A program made the translations under genes and the position numbers. Shown here one piece after another: positions 1-9,528 of a stretch of DNA of 64,000 nucleotides. The DNA comes from Exiguobacterium alkaliphilum 12/1 (GTDB taxonomy: Bacteria; Bacillota; Bacilli; Exiguobacteriales; Exiguobacteriaceae). Under the pieces are notes generated by a model. The model did not search any database. It was not told where the DNA came from and was given only the letters and a program-made list of their open reading frames with translations. Numbering within the stretch: position 1 is the first letter of the stretch; each line of letters opens with the position of its first letter. The stretch is from NCBI RefSeq assembly GCF_000714435.1, contig NZ_JJMW01000044.1, forward strand, positions 1 through 64,000, read 5' to 3'.

Positions 1-151
1 AATTAAATAATAAACCTTTTATTAACATTTAATATTATTTAACTAAGAACAAAAGATTATTGAACTTAGTTAAGTAAATTCATCTGAAATCTTTTTAGTA
101 CGATTTGAAATTAACACAATGAAATTTATATTACAGTGAGGGGGAAATCAT

Positions 152-1483
152 ATGGAAATCGATTTAGATGAGAGAGATAAGATAACTAAGGTGTTAGTTA
201 GTAGCTTTATAATTAGTACGCAACATCATTTGAGTGTGTCTAAGGCTATTAAAAAGTATGCAAACTCTTCTCTTAGTGATAAAAAAATTGAAGAATACCT
301 TTCTAAAGAGATCAGTATCTACAATGATTTAAACAAACTTCATACACATTTGAATAATTTTATGGGATATGTATGGGAACTGGTAGCAGTCTATGAGTAT
401 AACACACAAAAAAACAGAGAAAAAGTTTTGTCAATTATTAACCCGGATTCTACATCTAAAACAGATATATTGCATATTATACAAAACCAAAAAGGCTATG
501 TTGTTGTTCCAGGTGGTGATGTTAAATCTGGTGCGCCTGACTATGTTTTAAATCAATACAAAAGATCTTTAGAATCTAAATATGATATTCCTTTTATTGA
601 TTATTCAGGATATTTAACTTCCAATCAACACTTGCTGAGTAAAAGACAATTAACAAGACTTAATAATTTATTTGAAATGTATCCCAAGAAACGACCTATT
701 CAATCCAGTTTTTCATCCACAGATGTAAATCTAATAAAATTAGATTTATTAGCATACTTTGAAACTAATAAATTTCCTTCTGAATTAAAAAATGAAGGTA
801 AATCAATAAAAATAGACAATTACTTTAAGAAAGACGATAGAAAATTGTTAATAGAAAAAGCAAAGAAGGAAAAAGCAAGTTCTGTAATTTTAGAATGGTG
901 TGATATGAAATCCTTTAATTTTACTGAAGAGTATAAATTATTAAAGAATAAAAAGGAAATAACTGAAAAATTAAATGAGATAAATAAAAAGCTACTTTCT
1001 TTTAAATCTTTTTCTTCGCCTCCTAAAACATTTTTTATGAAGAAAATTATTAACAAAATTACTAACTCTTTCAACAGTATGGCTTATAAAATGGAAGTAA
1101 GTAATATGAAGAATCAACTTGAAAAAAGAATAGATGAAAATGATTTTTCGATGGGTATTTTTGAAATTGAAACATATATTAAAGAATTAAATACTAAGCA
1201 AGACAATAATAATTATTATACCTCCGATGATTACTATAATGATGATTCTTATTATTATAGTTATGACGATGAATATGACGATGAATATGATGATGAATAT
1301 GATGATGAATATGATGATGAATATGATGATTATTACTACAGTGATTATGATAATAATGTAGTCTCAAATGAAATAGAGTTTAATGATAGAAGTACACCTA
1401 AAAGTCATTCTGTAAAATCTCATACACGAATTTCAAAAAATGGGAAGTTAGTGAATGTAAGGAGTTATGAAAGAGGGAAATAA
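152..1483 (+). CDS. Unrecognised 443-aa protein with acidic DDEY repeat
   Basis: I do not recognise this protein. The start ATG follows a GAGGGGGA ribosome site. Residues 1-260 look globular, with a conserved-looking stretch around 115-130 (VVVPGGDVKSGAPDYV) that could be an active or binding site. Residues about 265-350 are lysine- and glutamate-rich and probably coiled coil. Residues 350-405 are extremely acidic and tyrosine-rich, with five exact DDEY units at 372-391. The tail (about 422-443) is basic, with SHTRISKNGK and VRSYERGK. I have the impression of similar basic tails in proteins of integrative elements (memory, not searched). The base composition is very AT-rich, unlike the core genome, which points to horizontal acquisition. 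It lies on the same strand as the TrlF-like gene, with a degenerate IS30 element between them. No signal peptide or membrane segment is seen. Confidence 0.75.
   Translation: MEIDLDERDKITKVLVSSFIISTQHHLSVSKAIKKYANSSLSDKKIEEYLSKEISIYNDLNKLHTHLNNFMGYVWELVAVYEYNTQKNREKVLSIINPDSTSKTDILHIIQNQKGYVVVPGGDVKSGAPDYVLNQYKRSLESKYDIPFIDYSGYLTSNQHLLSKRQLTRLNNLFEMYPKKRPIQSSFSSTDVNLIKLDLLAYFETNKFPSELKNEGKSIKIDNYFKKDDRKLLIEKAKKEKASSVILEWCDMKSFNFTEEYKLLKNKKEITEKLNEINKKLLSFKSFSSPPKTFFMKKIINKITNSFNSMAYKMEVSNMKNQLEKRIDENDFSMGIFEIETYIKELNTKQDNNNYYTSDDYYNDDSYYYSYDDEYDDEYDDEYDDEYDDEYDDYYYSDYDNNVVSNEIEFNDRSTPKSHSVKSHTRISKNGKLVNVRSYERGK
1265..1324 (+). repeat. 12-bp in-frame tandem repeat, 5 copies
   Basis: Five consecutive 12-bp units of the form GAYGATGAATAT encode DDEY. 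They are followed by a partial unit and a DDYYY stretch. The copies differ only in the third base of the first codon, so they look recently expanded and may vary in number between strains. Confidence 0.9.
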
Positions 1484-1561
1484 CTTTTTAATTCTATATT
1501 TAATATTTAATAAATTGATTTACACTCTACTTACTTTGGTTATTTTAAGGTTGACGGTTTG

Positions 1562-2284
1562 TCAAATTAAGCGCAACACTTCCTCCGTGAAGGCCTCGTG
1601 TGCGGTCTTCCAGCCCAGGCATTTGGGTGGGCGGACGTTGATTTTGGCGAGCGCGTCCACGACCTCTCCTCGGCCGACCGTCGCAAAGTCCGAACCTTTC
1701 GGGAAGAACTCGCGCAGGAGGCCGTTGGCGTTCTCGTTGCTGCCTCGCTGCGGTCGGTGATCGGCAGGGCGATGTAGAACCGGCTCTTTCGCTCGATGAA
1801 CGTCGCGACGCACGCCCTCGACTTCCCATGCCCGGAGACCACGGTATCGAGCTCCCAATGCCGAACGTCTGGCGCACCCTGACCTCCGGAGGCCGTTTCG
1901 AGATGGACAGACCGATGTTGAACCGGCCGCGTCTCTCCACCGGTCTCCGGCGCTTGCCCTTCTGGCGGAGCACGGTCACCGGCACGTCGATCAGCCCCGA
2001 ATAGATCCAGCGATAGATGGTTGAGAAGGCGATCTCCCCGTCGAAGAGACGACCCACGATCTGTTCCGGGGACCAGGTTTCGTCTTGGCGCTGCAGTTTC
2101 CCTTCGCCTTGGCGTAGCGCTCCTGTGCGCGTTCGGTCGTATAGCCGGGGTTCCGCCTGATCTCCCGCGAGACGGTCGAGGGCTGTCGCCCGAGCCGTCT
2201 CGCGATGGACCGGATGGACATCCCGAGCCCCAGATAGGTCTCTATTTTCACGCGTTCCACTGTGGTAAGATGGATGTAGCTCAT
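1562..2284 (-). pseudogene. IS30-family transposase, frameshifted and internally deleted
   Basis: The start ATG at 2284 has a GGAGGA site and opens with MSYIHLTTVERVKIETYLGLG, the IS30 helix-turn-helix region (IRSIARRLGRQPSTVSREI). Reading must then change frame to reach STIYRWIYSGLIDVPV. It changes again at about 1861 to reach HWELDTVVSGHGKSRACVAT, which carries the first catalytic Asp. It changes once more at about 1760 for QRGSNENANGLLREFFPKG, which carries the final Glu region. Intact family members have roughly 70 more residues between LPITDRS and the NENANG motif, including the second catalytic Asp, and these are missing here. Frameshifts plus deletion make it non-functional. Confidence 0.88.
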
Positions 2285-2385
2285 AACGATTCCTCCGTCT
2301 GAATGTGTGTTGTGGTAACTTCATTCTACACGAGGCCGTCGCTATGGGCTTTTTTGCGTTCACGTTCAGGTGTTGCACTTAATTT
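1564..2385 (-). mobile_element. Degenerate IS30-family insertion sequence
   Basis: The element is bounded by near-perfect inverted repeats. The left end at 1564-1580 reads AAATTAAGCGCAACACT, and the right end (complement of 2369-2385) reads AAATTAAGTGCAACACC, giving 15 of 17 matches. It is about 820 bp, shorter than the usual 1.0-1.2 kb. It is strongly G+C-rich inside an AT-rich island, so it came from a different donor background. No clear target-site duplication is visible. The transposase inside is broken, so the copy is probably immobile. Confidence 0.85.
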
Positions 2386-2787
2386 TATAATTCATCGATA
2401 GAAGAAAAAAATTGAATTAAAATACAAACACAAGCATCAATACCGATTAATTCTAAAAATGTACTTTATCATATTGTATTCTAATAGCGTTTGCTCTAAA
2501 AGGTTAAATATCAAAATTCGTCTCTACTATTTTTGATTTTCCGCACTTAAATCTGAAGCTCACAAAGAAAGTTTTTAGCATTTTTGAATTCAGACATTTT
2601 ATCAATTAATGAATTTACATATAAATAAACTTTGATTTTTTATTTATTGAATATTTTTTATCCTTTTGAGATTATAGAAACAAAAGGTTTTGTTCATATT
2701 TTACTAAGATGTAAAATTTAAAAGTTTGTCTTTTAAATACCTTTTTTGTAAAGTAAGTCAATGTCAATTTTATAATGAGGTGATTTT
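2386..2787. other. AT-rich non-coding stretch before the TrlF-like gene
   Basis: About 400 bp of very AT-rich sequence has no credible ORF on either strand, no clear hairpin and no convincing promoter. The TrlF-like ribosome site (TGAGGTG, 2775-2781) is at its end. Confidence 0.6.
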
Positions 2788-5616
2788 ATGAATTTCGAAA
2801 ATGGTTCATATTGGAGAAAATGGGATTTACATATACATACTAAATCTTCTTATGATTACGAGATTAAAGAAGATGAGTATTCAGATGAAAAATTAGTTCA
2901 GAAGTGGATTGAATTAGAGTTTGCAGTGGTTGCAGTAACAGATCATTTTAAAATAGATAAAGAACGTATTAAAAAATTACAAAGTTTATGTAGACCTCAT
3001 GGAATAACACTTTTTCCGGGTGTTGAACTTAGAACGAACCAAGGAGCAAACAATGTTCATATAATTGGGATTTTTCCAGAGGATATAAATGTTGATGAAT
3101 TATGCGGTGTTTTTGAGTACGATTTTCTAAAAAAAGCGCATAATAGCGATAATAATGAAACAATATATTGGGGTATTGATACAATCAAAGAATTTGTTAA
3201 AAATAATAAGGGTATTATTACGGTTCATGCTGGTAATAAAGCTAGCGGAATTGATAAGACAATGAATAACGAGGCATTTTATAGAGGGATTAAAGAAGAA
3301 TATGCCTCAATCATAGATGTTTTTGAAGTAAATAATGAAAATAGTTATAAGAAGTACAAAACAACTGTAATTAAACATTTAGAAGAAAAATTACTTAAAA
3401 CCTTTCCTGTTATTATTAGTTCAGATAATCATAATTATGAAAACTACGAGTTATCATCTTATCTTTGGATTAAGGCAGATCCAAATTTTAATGGATTTAG
3501 ACAAGCTCTATTACACCCTGAAGAACGCATTTTCGTAGGAAATAAACCACCAAAATTGATATCATTAGAAAACAATCCCAAAGTAGTTATTAGTTCTATT
3601 GAAATCAATAAAAAAGATGAAACAAACGATGTTCCAAATTGGTTTAACCAAAAAATAACCCTCAACCCATCCCTGGTGGCTGTTATCGGTAACAAAGGGA
3701 GCGGCAAAAGCGCTATGACGGATGTGATGGGGATACTTACTAATTCTGTACAATCAGAGAGCCTATCTTTTTTAACTAAGGACAGGTTTAACAAATCTCC
3801 ACATCAATATGGTAAAGATTTTAAAGCTACAATAAAATGGTTAGACGGAAAAGACGATGGTGTAGAATCGCTACTGCTAAATGATTATTCTTTCAGTGGT
3901 CATCTATCGAGTGCCCAATATTTGCCTCAAACATATATCGAAAAAACTTGTAGCGATTTAGAAAATAAATTTTTTCAAAGTGAAATTAATAAAGTTATTT
4001 TCTCTTATATCCCAACAGAGGAAAGATTAGGTTCACAATCATTTGATGAATTTATGTCGAAAAAAACAAGGCCTATACAACTAGAAATAGAAAAACTTAT
4101 TTCAGATTTGAATGATTTAAATTCAAAAATTATAAATCTAGAGATGAAAAAAACAAATAGTTATAAACAAGAAGTTATAGAAAAGTTATCTCAAAAGATT
4201 TCAGATTATGATAGACAAATCAAATTAAAGCCTACAAAAATTCAAAAACCAACAGATGAAGAAAGTTTAATTTATGATCAAGATATAGAAACGTTAAGAA
4301 ATAAATTGACAGAATTAAATTATTCAATTGTAAATTATAAGCAACAGCTAAATGATAAGTCCGTTTATCATCAGAACATATTAAATATGCAAAGTAAAAT
4401 AAATAAAATTGCAAAAGATATTCATAAAATAAATCAAGAAGTAATTGAGACTCTGAATGTAAAAGATGAGGCGGCATTAATCAAATATAGTATCCCTACA
4501 GAATTTTACTTAGAGTTAATAACTAATATTGTCGATGAGATGAATAAAATATCATCTCATATAGAAAATTTCCAAAGTGAAATTAATAATACTAATAGTA
4601 ATATTGCGGCTTTAACGGAGAAAACTTCCTTAAAAAATAAAGCATATCAAGAATACTTAGATCAAATAAATAATTGGAATTCAGCTTTAGAGAATATTGT
4701 AGGAAAACCTGAAGTAATTGGTTCTTTGGAGTACTTAAAAAATGAGAAGAATTATTTAGAAAATGAATTAGATTTTGATTATGAAAGTTTAATTCAAAGA
4801 AGAAAAGAAATATTAAAAGCAATTTTTATAAAGAAAGAAGAAATTACTTTAATGTATAATAATATCTACAATCCAATTGATGAAAAATTGACAACTCTAT
4901 TAGGGGCAATTAAAAACGATATTAAATTTAAAACAAATTTTATTCCAGATTCAAAAATGTTACTAAATTCTCTTCAACTCATTAACAAAAGACCTCAAAG
5001 TCTATTCCAGGGTGTGATGGAATCTGAAAATTCTCTATTACGAATAATAGAACAAACTCAATGGGATGATTTTGAAAGTGTGTATAATTCAATATCTAAA
5101 ATTGTGAATTGCGGAATTGAAGAAGATTTTGATAAGTTAGAAAAAGTTGTCAATGATAAAAAAGGATTTTATAGAAGTATATTAGATATGGAGTATCTTA
5201 ATATAGATTTTCAATTGACTTATGAAAACAATAATTTAACTGAATTGTCACCTGGTGAACGTGGGTTAGTGCTTTTAACATTTTATTTAGCATTAAGTAA
5301 AGATAATGCTCCTATTTTTATTGATCAACCTGAAGATAATTTGGATAATCAATCTGTGTATAGTAAATTAGTGCCTTGCATATTGAAGGCAAAACAAAAT
5401 AGACAAGTTATCATAGTTACACACAATCCTAATATCGCAATAGCATGTGATGCAGAACAAATAATAGTTGCAAATATGGATAAAACGCTTAAAGAAATTA
5501 GGTATTCTTCAGGTAGTATAGAAAATAAGTTTATTAATGCTAAATTAGTAGAAATTCTCGAGGGAACTCGCCCCGCTTTTAGTTTAAGAGAATCTAAATA
5601 TCTTACAACAGTTTAA
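2788..5616 (+). CDS. TrlF-family PHP-domain / SMC-like AAA ATPase
   Basis: The 942-aa protein has two parts. Residues 1-250 form a PHP phosphoesterase domain with metal-ligand motifs DLHIHT (13-18), TDH (51-53), the PGVELR strand, an ITVHAG strand and SSDNHN (about 211-216). From about 290 an ABC/SMC-type ATPase follows, with Walker A GNKGSGKS at 301-308. A long helical and coiled-coil middle runs from about 430 to 760. Near the C-terminus are the signature LSPGERG, Walker B IFIDQPEDNLDN and the switch VTHNPN. This is the architecture of TrlF-like proteins, which are often found in defence islands. By family logic it should be an ATP-gated nuclease or phosphatase acting on nucleic acid or nucleotides; the target is unknown. 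The gene is AT-rich and probably horizontally acquired, with strong ribosome site TGAGGTG. Confidence 0.85.
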   Translation: MNFENGSYWRKWDLHIHTKSSYDYEIKEDEYSDEKLVQKWIELEFAVVAVTDHFKIDKERIKKLQSLCRPHGITLFPGVELRTNQGANNVHIIGIFPEDINVDELCGVFEYDFLKKAHNSDNNETIYWGIDTIKEFVKNNKGIITVHAGNKASGIDKTMNNEAFYRGIKEEYASIIDVFEVNNENSYKKYKTTVIKHLEEKLLKTFPVIISSDNHNYENYELSSYLWIKADPNFNGFRQALLHPEERIFVGNKPPKLISLENNPKVVISSIEINKKDETNDVPNWFNQKITLNPSLVAVIGNKGSGKSAMTDVMGILTNSVQSESLSFLTKDRFNKSPHQYGKDFKATIKWLDGKDDGVESLLLNDYSFSGHLSSAQYLPQTYIEKTCSDLENKFFQSEINKVIFSYIPTEERLGSQSFDEFMSKKTRPIQLEIEKLISDLNDLNSKIINLEMKKTNSYKQEVIEKLSQKISDYDRQIKLKPTKIQKPTDEESLIYDQDIETLRNKLTELNYSIVNYKQQLNDKSVYHQNILNMQSKINKIAKDIHKINQEVIETLNVKDEAALIKYSIPTEFYLELITNIVDEMNKISSHIENFQSEINNTNSNIAALTEKTSLKNKAYQEYLDQINNWNSALENIVGKPEVIGSLEYLKNEKNYLENELDFDYESLIQRRKEILKAIFIKKEEITLMYNNIYNPIDEKLTTLLGAIKNDIKFKTNFIPDSKMLLNSLQLINKRPQSLFQGVMESENSLLRIIEQTQWDDFESVYNSISKIVNCGIEEDFDKLEKVVNDKKGFYRSILDMEYLNIDFQLTYENNNLTELSPGERGLVLLTFYLALSKDNAPIFIDQPEDNLDNQSVYSKLVPCILKAKQNRQVIIVTHNPNIAIACDAEQIIVANMDKTLKEIRYSSGSIENKFINAKLVEILEGTRPAFSLRESKYLTTV

Positions 5617-5732
5617 TAATTTTATAAAAAATGTTACAAAAAGGAATCTGAAACTTCATTTTATACATTTAATTTTTTAAATTCCCATTATTTGTTTAAA
5701 TGTAAATGAGATTATGCTTATAATTTGAAAAA

Positions 5733-5762
5733 GAGTCGAACGAGTTGGTTCGACTCCTTTTT
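5733..5762. terminator. Terminator between trlF-like gene and the core genome
   Basis: GAGTCGAAC (5733-5741) pairs with GTTCGACTC (5748-5756) around a 6-nt loop and is followed by a T run. A-rich sequence on the other side could serve the minus-strand gene too. Confidence 0.85.
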
Positions 5763-5769
5763 CTTCACT

Positions 5770-5961
5770 TCACCACAAGTTAAACAAATCCGCCACAATC
5801 GCATCACTGCCATCTTGGAACATGAACAAGCCGAGGGCAATCAACAGCCCTCCGATGACAAGTGTGCCGAAACGTATCAGTCCGTTCGTGCTTTTTTTGA
5901 ATAATCCCCGCATCACGAGCCATCCACCGATCAACAGCATCAAGAAATACCAAAACCCCAT
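5770..5961 (-). CDS. Small two-helix membrane protein
   Basis: This is a 63-aa hydrophobic protein with two membrane segments (starting MGFWYFLMLLIGGW, and FGTLVIGGLLIALGLFMF). An ATG 6 nt upstream lies almost on the GGAGGAGG ribosome site, so the second ATG, about 8 nt from that site, is the better start. It faces the terminator at 5733-5762 and is transcribed away from the divergent SDR gene. Function is unknown and no family is recognised. Base composition is like the core genome, so the accessory island ends before it. Confidence 0.6.
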   Translation of the reverse strand: MGFWYFLMLLIGGWLVMRGLFKKSTNGLIRFGTLVIGGLLIALGLFMFQDGSDAIVADLFNLW

Positions 5962-6099
5962 AGCCATTCCTCCTCCGCTTGTAGTTGAGTCTAGTTTACA
6001 TATTTTTTCCAATCCATACTGTAGGGCGCGCGACTGATTTAATCTCAGCCCAAGACGGGTACAGTACCTTTATGTGAAAAAACAAGAGGAGTGACGACC

Positions 6100-7512
6100 A
6101 TGCGGAAAACGATTGTCATCGCGGGGGCGAGCGGCTATATCGGCTCGAACGTGATGGACCATTTAAAAGAAGAGTATGACATCATCGCCTTGTCCCGCTC
6201 GACGAAAAACAAGGAAGACGAGGCCCACGTCACGTGGCGGTCGTGCGATTTGTTCTCATACGAACAGACGCGCGAGGCGTGCAAGGGGGCGGACTACGCC
6301 ATGTTCCTCGTCCACTCGATGATTCCGGACGGCGGATTGACGCAGGCGACGTTCGAAGACATGGACGCGCTCATCGCCGATAACTTCGCCCGGGCGACGA
6401 AAGCAAACGATATCGAACAAATCGTCTACTTGAGCGGCATCATTCCGAAAGAGTCGAAGACGTTGTCACGTCACTTGAAGAGCCGGCTCGAAGTTGAACG
6501 GATTCTCGGTGGTCAAGGTGTGCCGGTGACGACGATTCGGGCCGGACTCATCATCGGTCCAGAAGGCTCATCGTTCCCGATTCTCGCAAAGCTCGTCAAA
6601 CGGTTGCCGGTCATGATTCTCCCGAGCTGGACGAAGACGGAGACGCATCCGATTGATTTGCGTGAAGCCGTCCAGGCGCTCATCTCGGTCGTCGGGGCCG
6701 AAGCGCTGTATGACCATCATATTGATATCGGTGGACCCGAAGTGATGACGTATCGCAAGATGATTGAGGATACGGCTGACGTCATGGGCAAACGTCGCGT
6801 CATGATCGACTTCCCGTTCCCGACCATCAAGCTGTCCCGCTTGTGGGTCATGGCCGTGACGGGTGAACCGAAAGACACCGTCTATCCGCTCGTCGAGAGC
6901 ATGGGCCACGCCATGGTCGCGAAAGACACAACCGGCGTCAAACAAGGGGAGATTCCGTTCAAGGAAGCGGTCGAGCATGCGCTCGAAGAAGAAGAGAAAC
7001 AGAAGTCGGGTGGCGGCAAGAAGAAAAAAGCACCGCAACAGTATACCGTCCGCTCGATTCAACGGTTTGGCCTGCCCGAGAACAAATCGGCGCTATGGAT
7101 GGCCGACACGTATTTCGAGTGGCTCGGCCGGCTCGCGTATCCGCTCATCCAGACGACGAAAGAAGACGATGATTGGGAGATTGCGCTCCTCCGTCCATCA
7201 CTCGTCGCGCTCCACCTTTCACTCGAAGACGAGGCGACGGATGACATGGCCTCATTCGAGATTGATGGCGGACTGTTCACGAAGCTGACCGAGGACGACA
7301 AGACGGGCCGACTCGAGTTCAGACGGCTCCCGGAGTCGGACGAAGGGCTCGTCGCCATCCATGAGTTCGTACCGGCGCTGCCGTGGTGGTTCTACACGAA
7401 GACGCAGGCGAAAGCCCACCTCGTCGTCATGTGGCTGTTCGGCCGTCACGTCCGTCTGCTCGGGGAAGACGCGGACGAGGGCGATCAAGTTGTCGAGGCA
7501 CCGACGAATTAA
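6100..7512 (+). CDS. NAD(P)-binding SDR protein with DUF2867-type C-terminus
   Basis: Residues 1-300 are an atypical short-chain dehydrogenase (NmrA/epimerase-like), with dinucleotide motif IVIAGASGYIGSNV near the N-terminus and IRAGLIIGPEGSSF in the middle. After a lysine- and glutamate-rich linker (about 300-325) comes a second domain (DWEIALLRPSL, PALPWWFYTKTQAKAHLVVMWLFGRHVRLL) matching my memory of DUF2867. Proteins with this layout are usually annotated as SDR oxidoreductases of unknown substrate. ATG 6100 is chosen because it sits 9 nt after AAGAGGA; an in-frame GTG at 6091 abuts that site. The gene is monocistronic with its own terminator. Confidence 0.8.
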   Translation: MRKTIVIAGASGYIGSNVMDHLKEEYDIIALSRSTKNKEDEAHVTWRSCDLFSYEQTREACKGADYAMFLVHSMIPDGGLTQATFEDMDALIADNFARATKANDIEQIVYLSGIIPKESKTLSRHLKSRLEVERILGGQGVPVTTIRAGLIIGPEGSSFPILAKLVKRLPVMILPSWTKTETHPIDLREAVQALISVVGAEALYDHHIDIGGPEVMTYRKMIEDTADVMGKRRVMIDFPFPTIKLSRLWVMAVTGEPKDTVYPLVESMGHAMVAKDTTGVKQGEIPFKEAVEHALEEEEKQKSGGGKKKKAPQQYTVRSIQRFGLPENKSALWMADTYFEWLGRLAYPLIQTTKEDDDWEIALLRPSLVALHLSLEDEATDDMASFEIDGGLFTKLTEDDKTGRLEFRRLPESDEGLVAIHEFVPALPWWFYTKTQAKAHLVVMWLFGRHVRLLGEDADEGDQVVEAPTN

Positions 7513-7514
7513 CG

Positions 7515-7547
7515 AAGACGCATCCATCGCGATGCGTCTTTTGTTTT
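7515..7547 (+). terminator. Terminator after the SDR gene
   Basis: AAGACGCATC (7515-7524) pairs with GATGCGTCTT (7531-7540) and is followed by a T-rich tract. Confidence 0.85.
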
Positions 7548-7645
7548 GTCGATTATGTTAACGTTTCGCCGGAGTCGTTTACAATGAAGCGGGACAGGCG
7601 TACACTGAACTCGTTTTCGACCTCATGGAAAGAAGGAATGCAAGA

Positions 7646-9202
7646 ATGGACAACTTCATGACATCACGCCAAGGATGGCAAAAAGACATCTCGGCCGGGA
7701 TCACCGTCGGGGTCGTCGCCGTCCCGCTCGCGATGGCGTTCGCGATCGCCTCGGGCGTCGGACCGGTGTACGGGCTGTACACGGCCATCATCGCCGGCAT
7801 CCTCGTCAGCCTGTTCGGCGGCTCAACGTTTCAAATCGCGGGACCGACCGGTGCGTTCATCCCGATCGTCTCCGGGGTCATGCTCGCGCACGGCTACGAA
7901 GGGCTACTCGTGACGACGTTCCTCGCCGGGATCCTGTTGTTCCTCATGAGCGTGCTCCGCGTCGGACGGCTCATCCGCTTCATGCCACGTGCCGTCACGA
8001 TTGGCTTCACGGCTGGGATCGCCGTCGTCATCTTCGTCGACCAACTCGATGAACTGTTCGGCATCACGTTCGAGAAAGCGCCACACTTCCACGAGAACTT
8101 CCTCAAACTCGTGACGACGCTCCCTGAAGCGAGCCTATGGCCTATCATGATCGCCGCCATCGGTTTCTTGACGCTGTGGCTCCTACCGAAACTGCCCGTT
8201 AAATTGCCGCTTCTATTGATGGCGATGCTCGTGCCGACGTTCGTCAGTCTCGTCATCCCAGGAGAAGTCGCGACGATCGGCAGCGCCTACGGCGGTATCC
8301 CGAGCGGATTGCCTGAGTTCAACTGGCTCGCGATCGACCTCGATCTGATTGGGACGCTGTTGCCGTCGGCGTTCGCGATCGCCTTCCTCGGGGCGCTCGA
8401 GTCGCTGTTGTCGGGTGCGGTCGCGGACGGGATGGCCGGTACGAAGATGAACCCAGACAAGGAACTGTTCGGGCAAGGGCTCGCCAACGTCGTCGTCCCA
8501 TTCTTCGGCGGCATCCCGGCGACGGGCGCCATCGCCCGGACGGCGACGAACATTCAAGCCGGTGCCGTCAGCCGCCGCTCCGGTGTCATTCACGGGTTGA
8601 CAGTGCTTCTCGCCGTGCTCGTATTGGCACCGCTCGCGAGCTACGTCCCGCTCGCCGCGCTCGCGCCGATCTTGATGCGCGTCGCTTGGAACATGTCGGA
8701 GCGGCACCACGTCTTCGAGATGCTGCGGCATCGGTCGGCCGAGTCGCTCGTCCTCCTCATCACACTCGGTCTGACCGTGTTCGTCGACCTCGTCGTCGCC
8801 GTCGAGGTCGGGGTCATCTGTGCGCTCGTCTTGTTCGCGAAACGGATGGCCGATACGATCGACGTCCGTGAACAGACGGAACGGTACGTGACGCGCGACG
8901 GACAAGTCGTCTTCAGCGTCGAGGGACCGCTCTTCTTCGGGGCGATCGAGATGTTCGAGCACGTCCTGCATCATATCCATGACGAGCCCGACGTGTTCAT
9001 CTTTAACTTCCACCGCTGCCCGGTCATCGATGTGACGGCTGTCGAAGAGGTTCGACGCGTCGTCAGGGAACTGAAAGCGGCCGACCGCCGTGTCGTCTTC
9101 GCCCATTTGTCGGCACCCGTGCGGCAGACGCTCACGCATTACGGCGTCCTCGACTCGGTCGACACGTTCGAGACGACGCAAGAAGCGATTGATGCGTCTT
9201 AA
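7646..9202 (+). CDS. SulP-family anion transporter with STAS domain
   Basis: This is a membrane permease of about 518 aa. The SulP signature is near the N-terminus ([23 protein letters not shown]), followed by about ten to twelve hydrophobic segments. A cytosolic STAS domain follows from about 400 ([17 protein letters not shown], then [16 protein letters not shown]). Family members carry sulfate, bicarbonate or other anions, and the substrate cannot be read from sequence. The internal ATG at 7646 fits the AGAAGGA site (spacing 8) better than the ATG at 7625. Its stop overlaps the convergent YolD-like stop by 4 bp. Confidence 0.9.
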   Translation: MDNFMTSRQGWQKDISAGITVGVVAVPLAMAFAIASGVGPVYGLYTAIIAGILVSLFGGSTFQIAGPTGAFIPIVSGVMLAHGYEGLLVTTFLAGILLFLMSVLRVGRLIRFMPRAVTIGFTAGIAVVIFVDQLDELFGITFEKAPHFHENFLKLVTTLPEASLWPIMIAAIGFLTLWLLPKLPVKLPLLLMAMLVPTFVSLVIPGEVATIGSAYGGIPSGLPEFNWLAIDLDLIGTLLPSAFAIAFLGALESLLSGAVADGMAGTKMNPDKELFGQGLANVVVPFFGGIPATGAIARTATNIQAGAVSRRSGVIHGLTVLLAVLVLAPLASYVPLAALAPILMRVAWNMSERHHVFEMLRHRSAESLVLLITLGLTVFVDLVVAVEVGVICALVLFAKRMADTIDVREQTERYVTRDGQVVFSVEGPLFFGAIEMFEHVLHHIHDEPDVFIFNFHRCPVIDVTAVEEVRRVVRELKAADRRVVFAHLSAPVRQTLTHYGVLDSVDTFETTQEAIDAS

Positions 9203-9528
9203 CGGACGGACAAGATGTTCGTGAACGGAATCCGCTGCACCGCCCCATCAAACAGCTCGACTTCACGCTCCGCGTAATAGATGGCATGGACGTACCCGCG
9301 CATCGAACGCGTGGCCCCGTCCTCGAAGACGGTCACCTCGACGGCGTCACCTTCCCGAATCGCACGTTCGAGCTCGGTCTGCCATAGATAGAGGAGCTGC
9401 TCATCTAAATCGGGCAACTCGATCTTTTGGATTTGGGCATAGTAGCGCTTCAACAGCGCCACATGTTCGGGCATGAGAAACGGGATCCATTTCAGCTCCC
9501 CCCGGTCTTTGTAACGGGTCTTGCTCAT
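9199..9528 (-). CDS. YolD-like protein
   Basis: This 109-aa protein opens [26 protein letters not shown], the N-terminal pattern of YolD-like proteins. These regularly sit beside Y-family polymerases of the UvrX/YqjW type in Bacillales. The start ATG overlaps the uvrX stop (ATGA, 9525-9528), so the two are translationally coupled and share the SOS-controlled promoter upstream of uvrX. Its exact biochemical role is unknown; a polymerase accessory role is inferred from context. Confidence 0.88.
   Translation of the reverse strand: MSKTRYKDRGELKWIPFLMPEHVALLKRYYAQIQKIELPDLDEQLLYLWQTELERAIREGDAVEVTVFEDGATRSMRGYVHAIYYAEREVELFDGAVQRIPFTNILSVR

Noticed and set aside
1467-1760. Plus-strand frame across the IS30 left end
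   Set aside because: It crosses from AT-rich flank into the antisense of the transposase; the two halves have different composition and no signals.
8213-9181. 322-codon minus-strand open frame opposite the SulP gene
   Set aside because: It is antisense to a clear transporter gene, has an Arg/Asp-rich nonsense composition and no ribosome site. It is a by-product of G+C-rich third positions.
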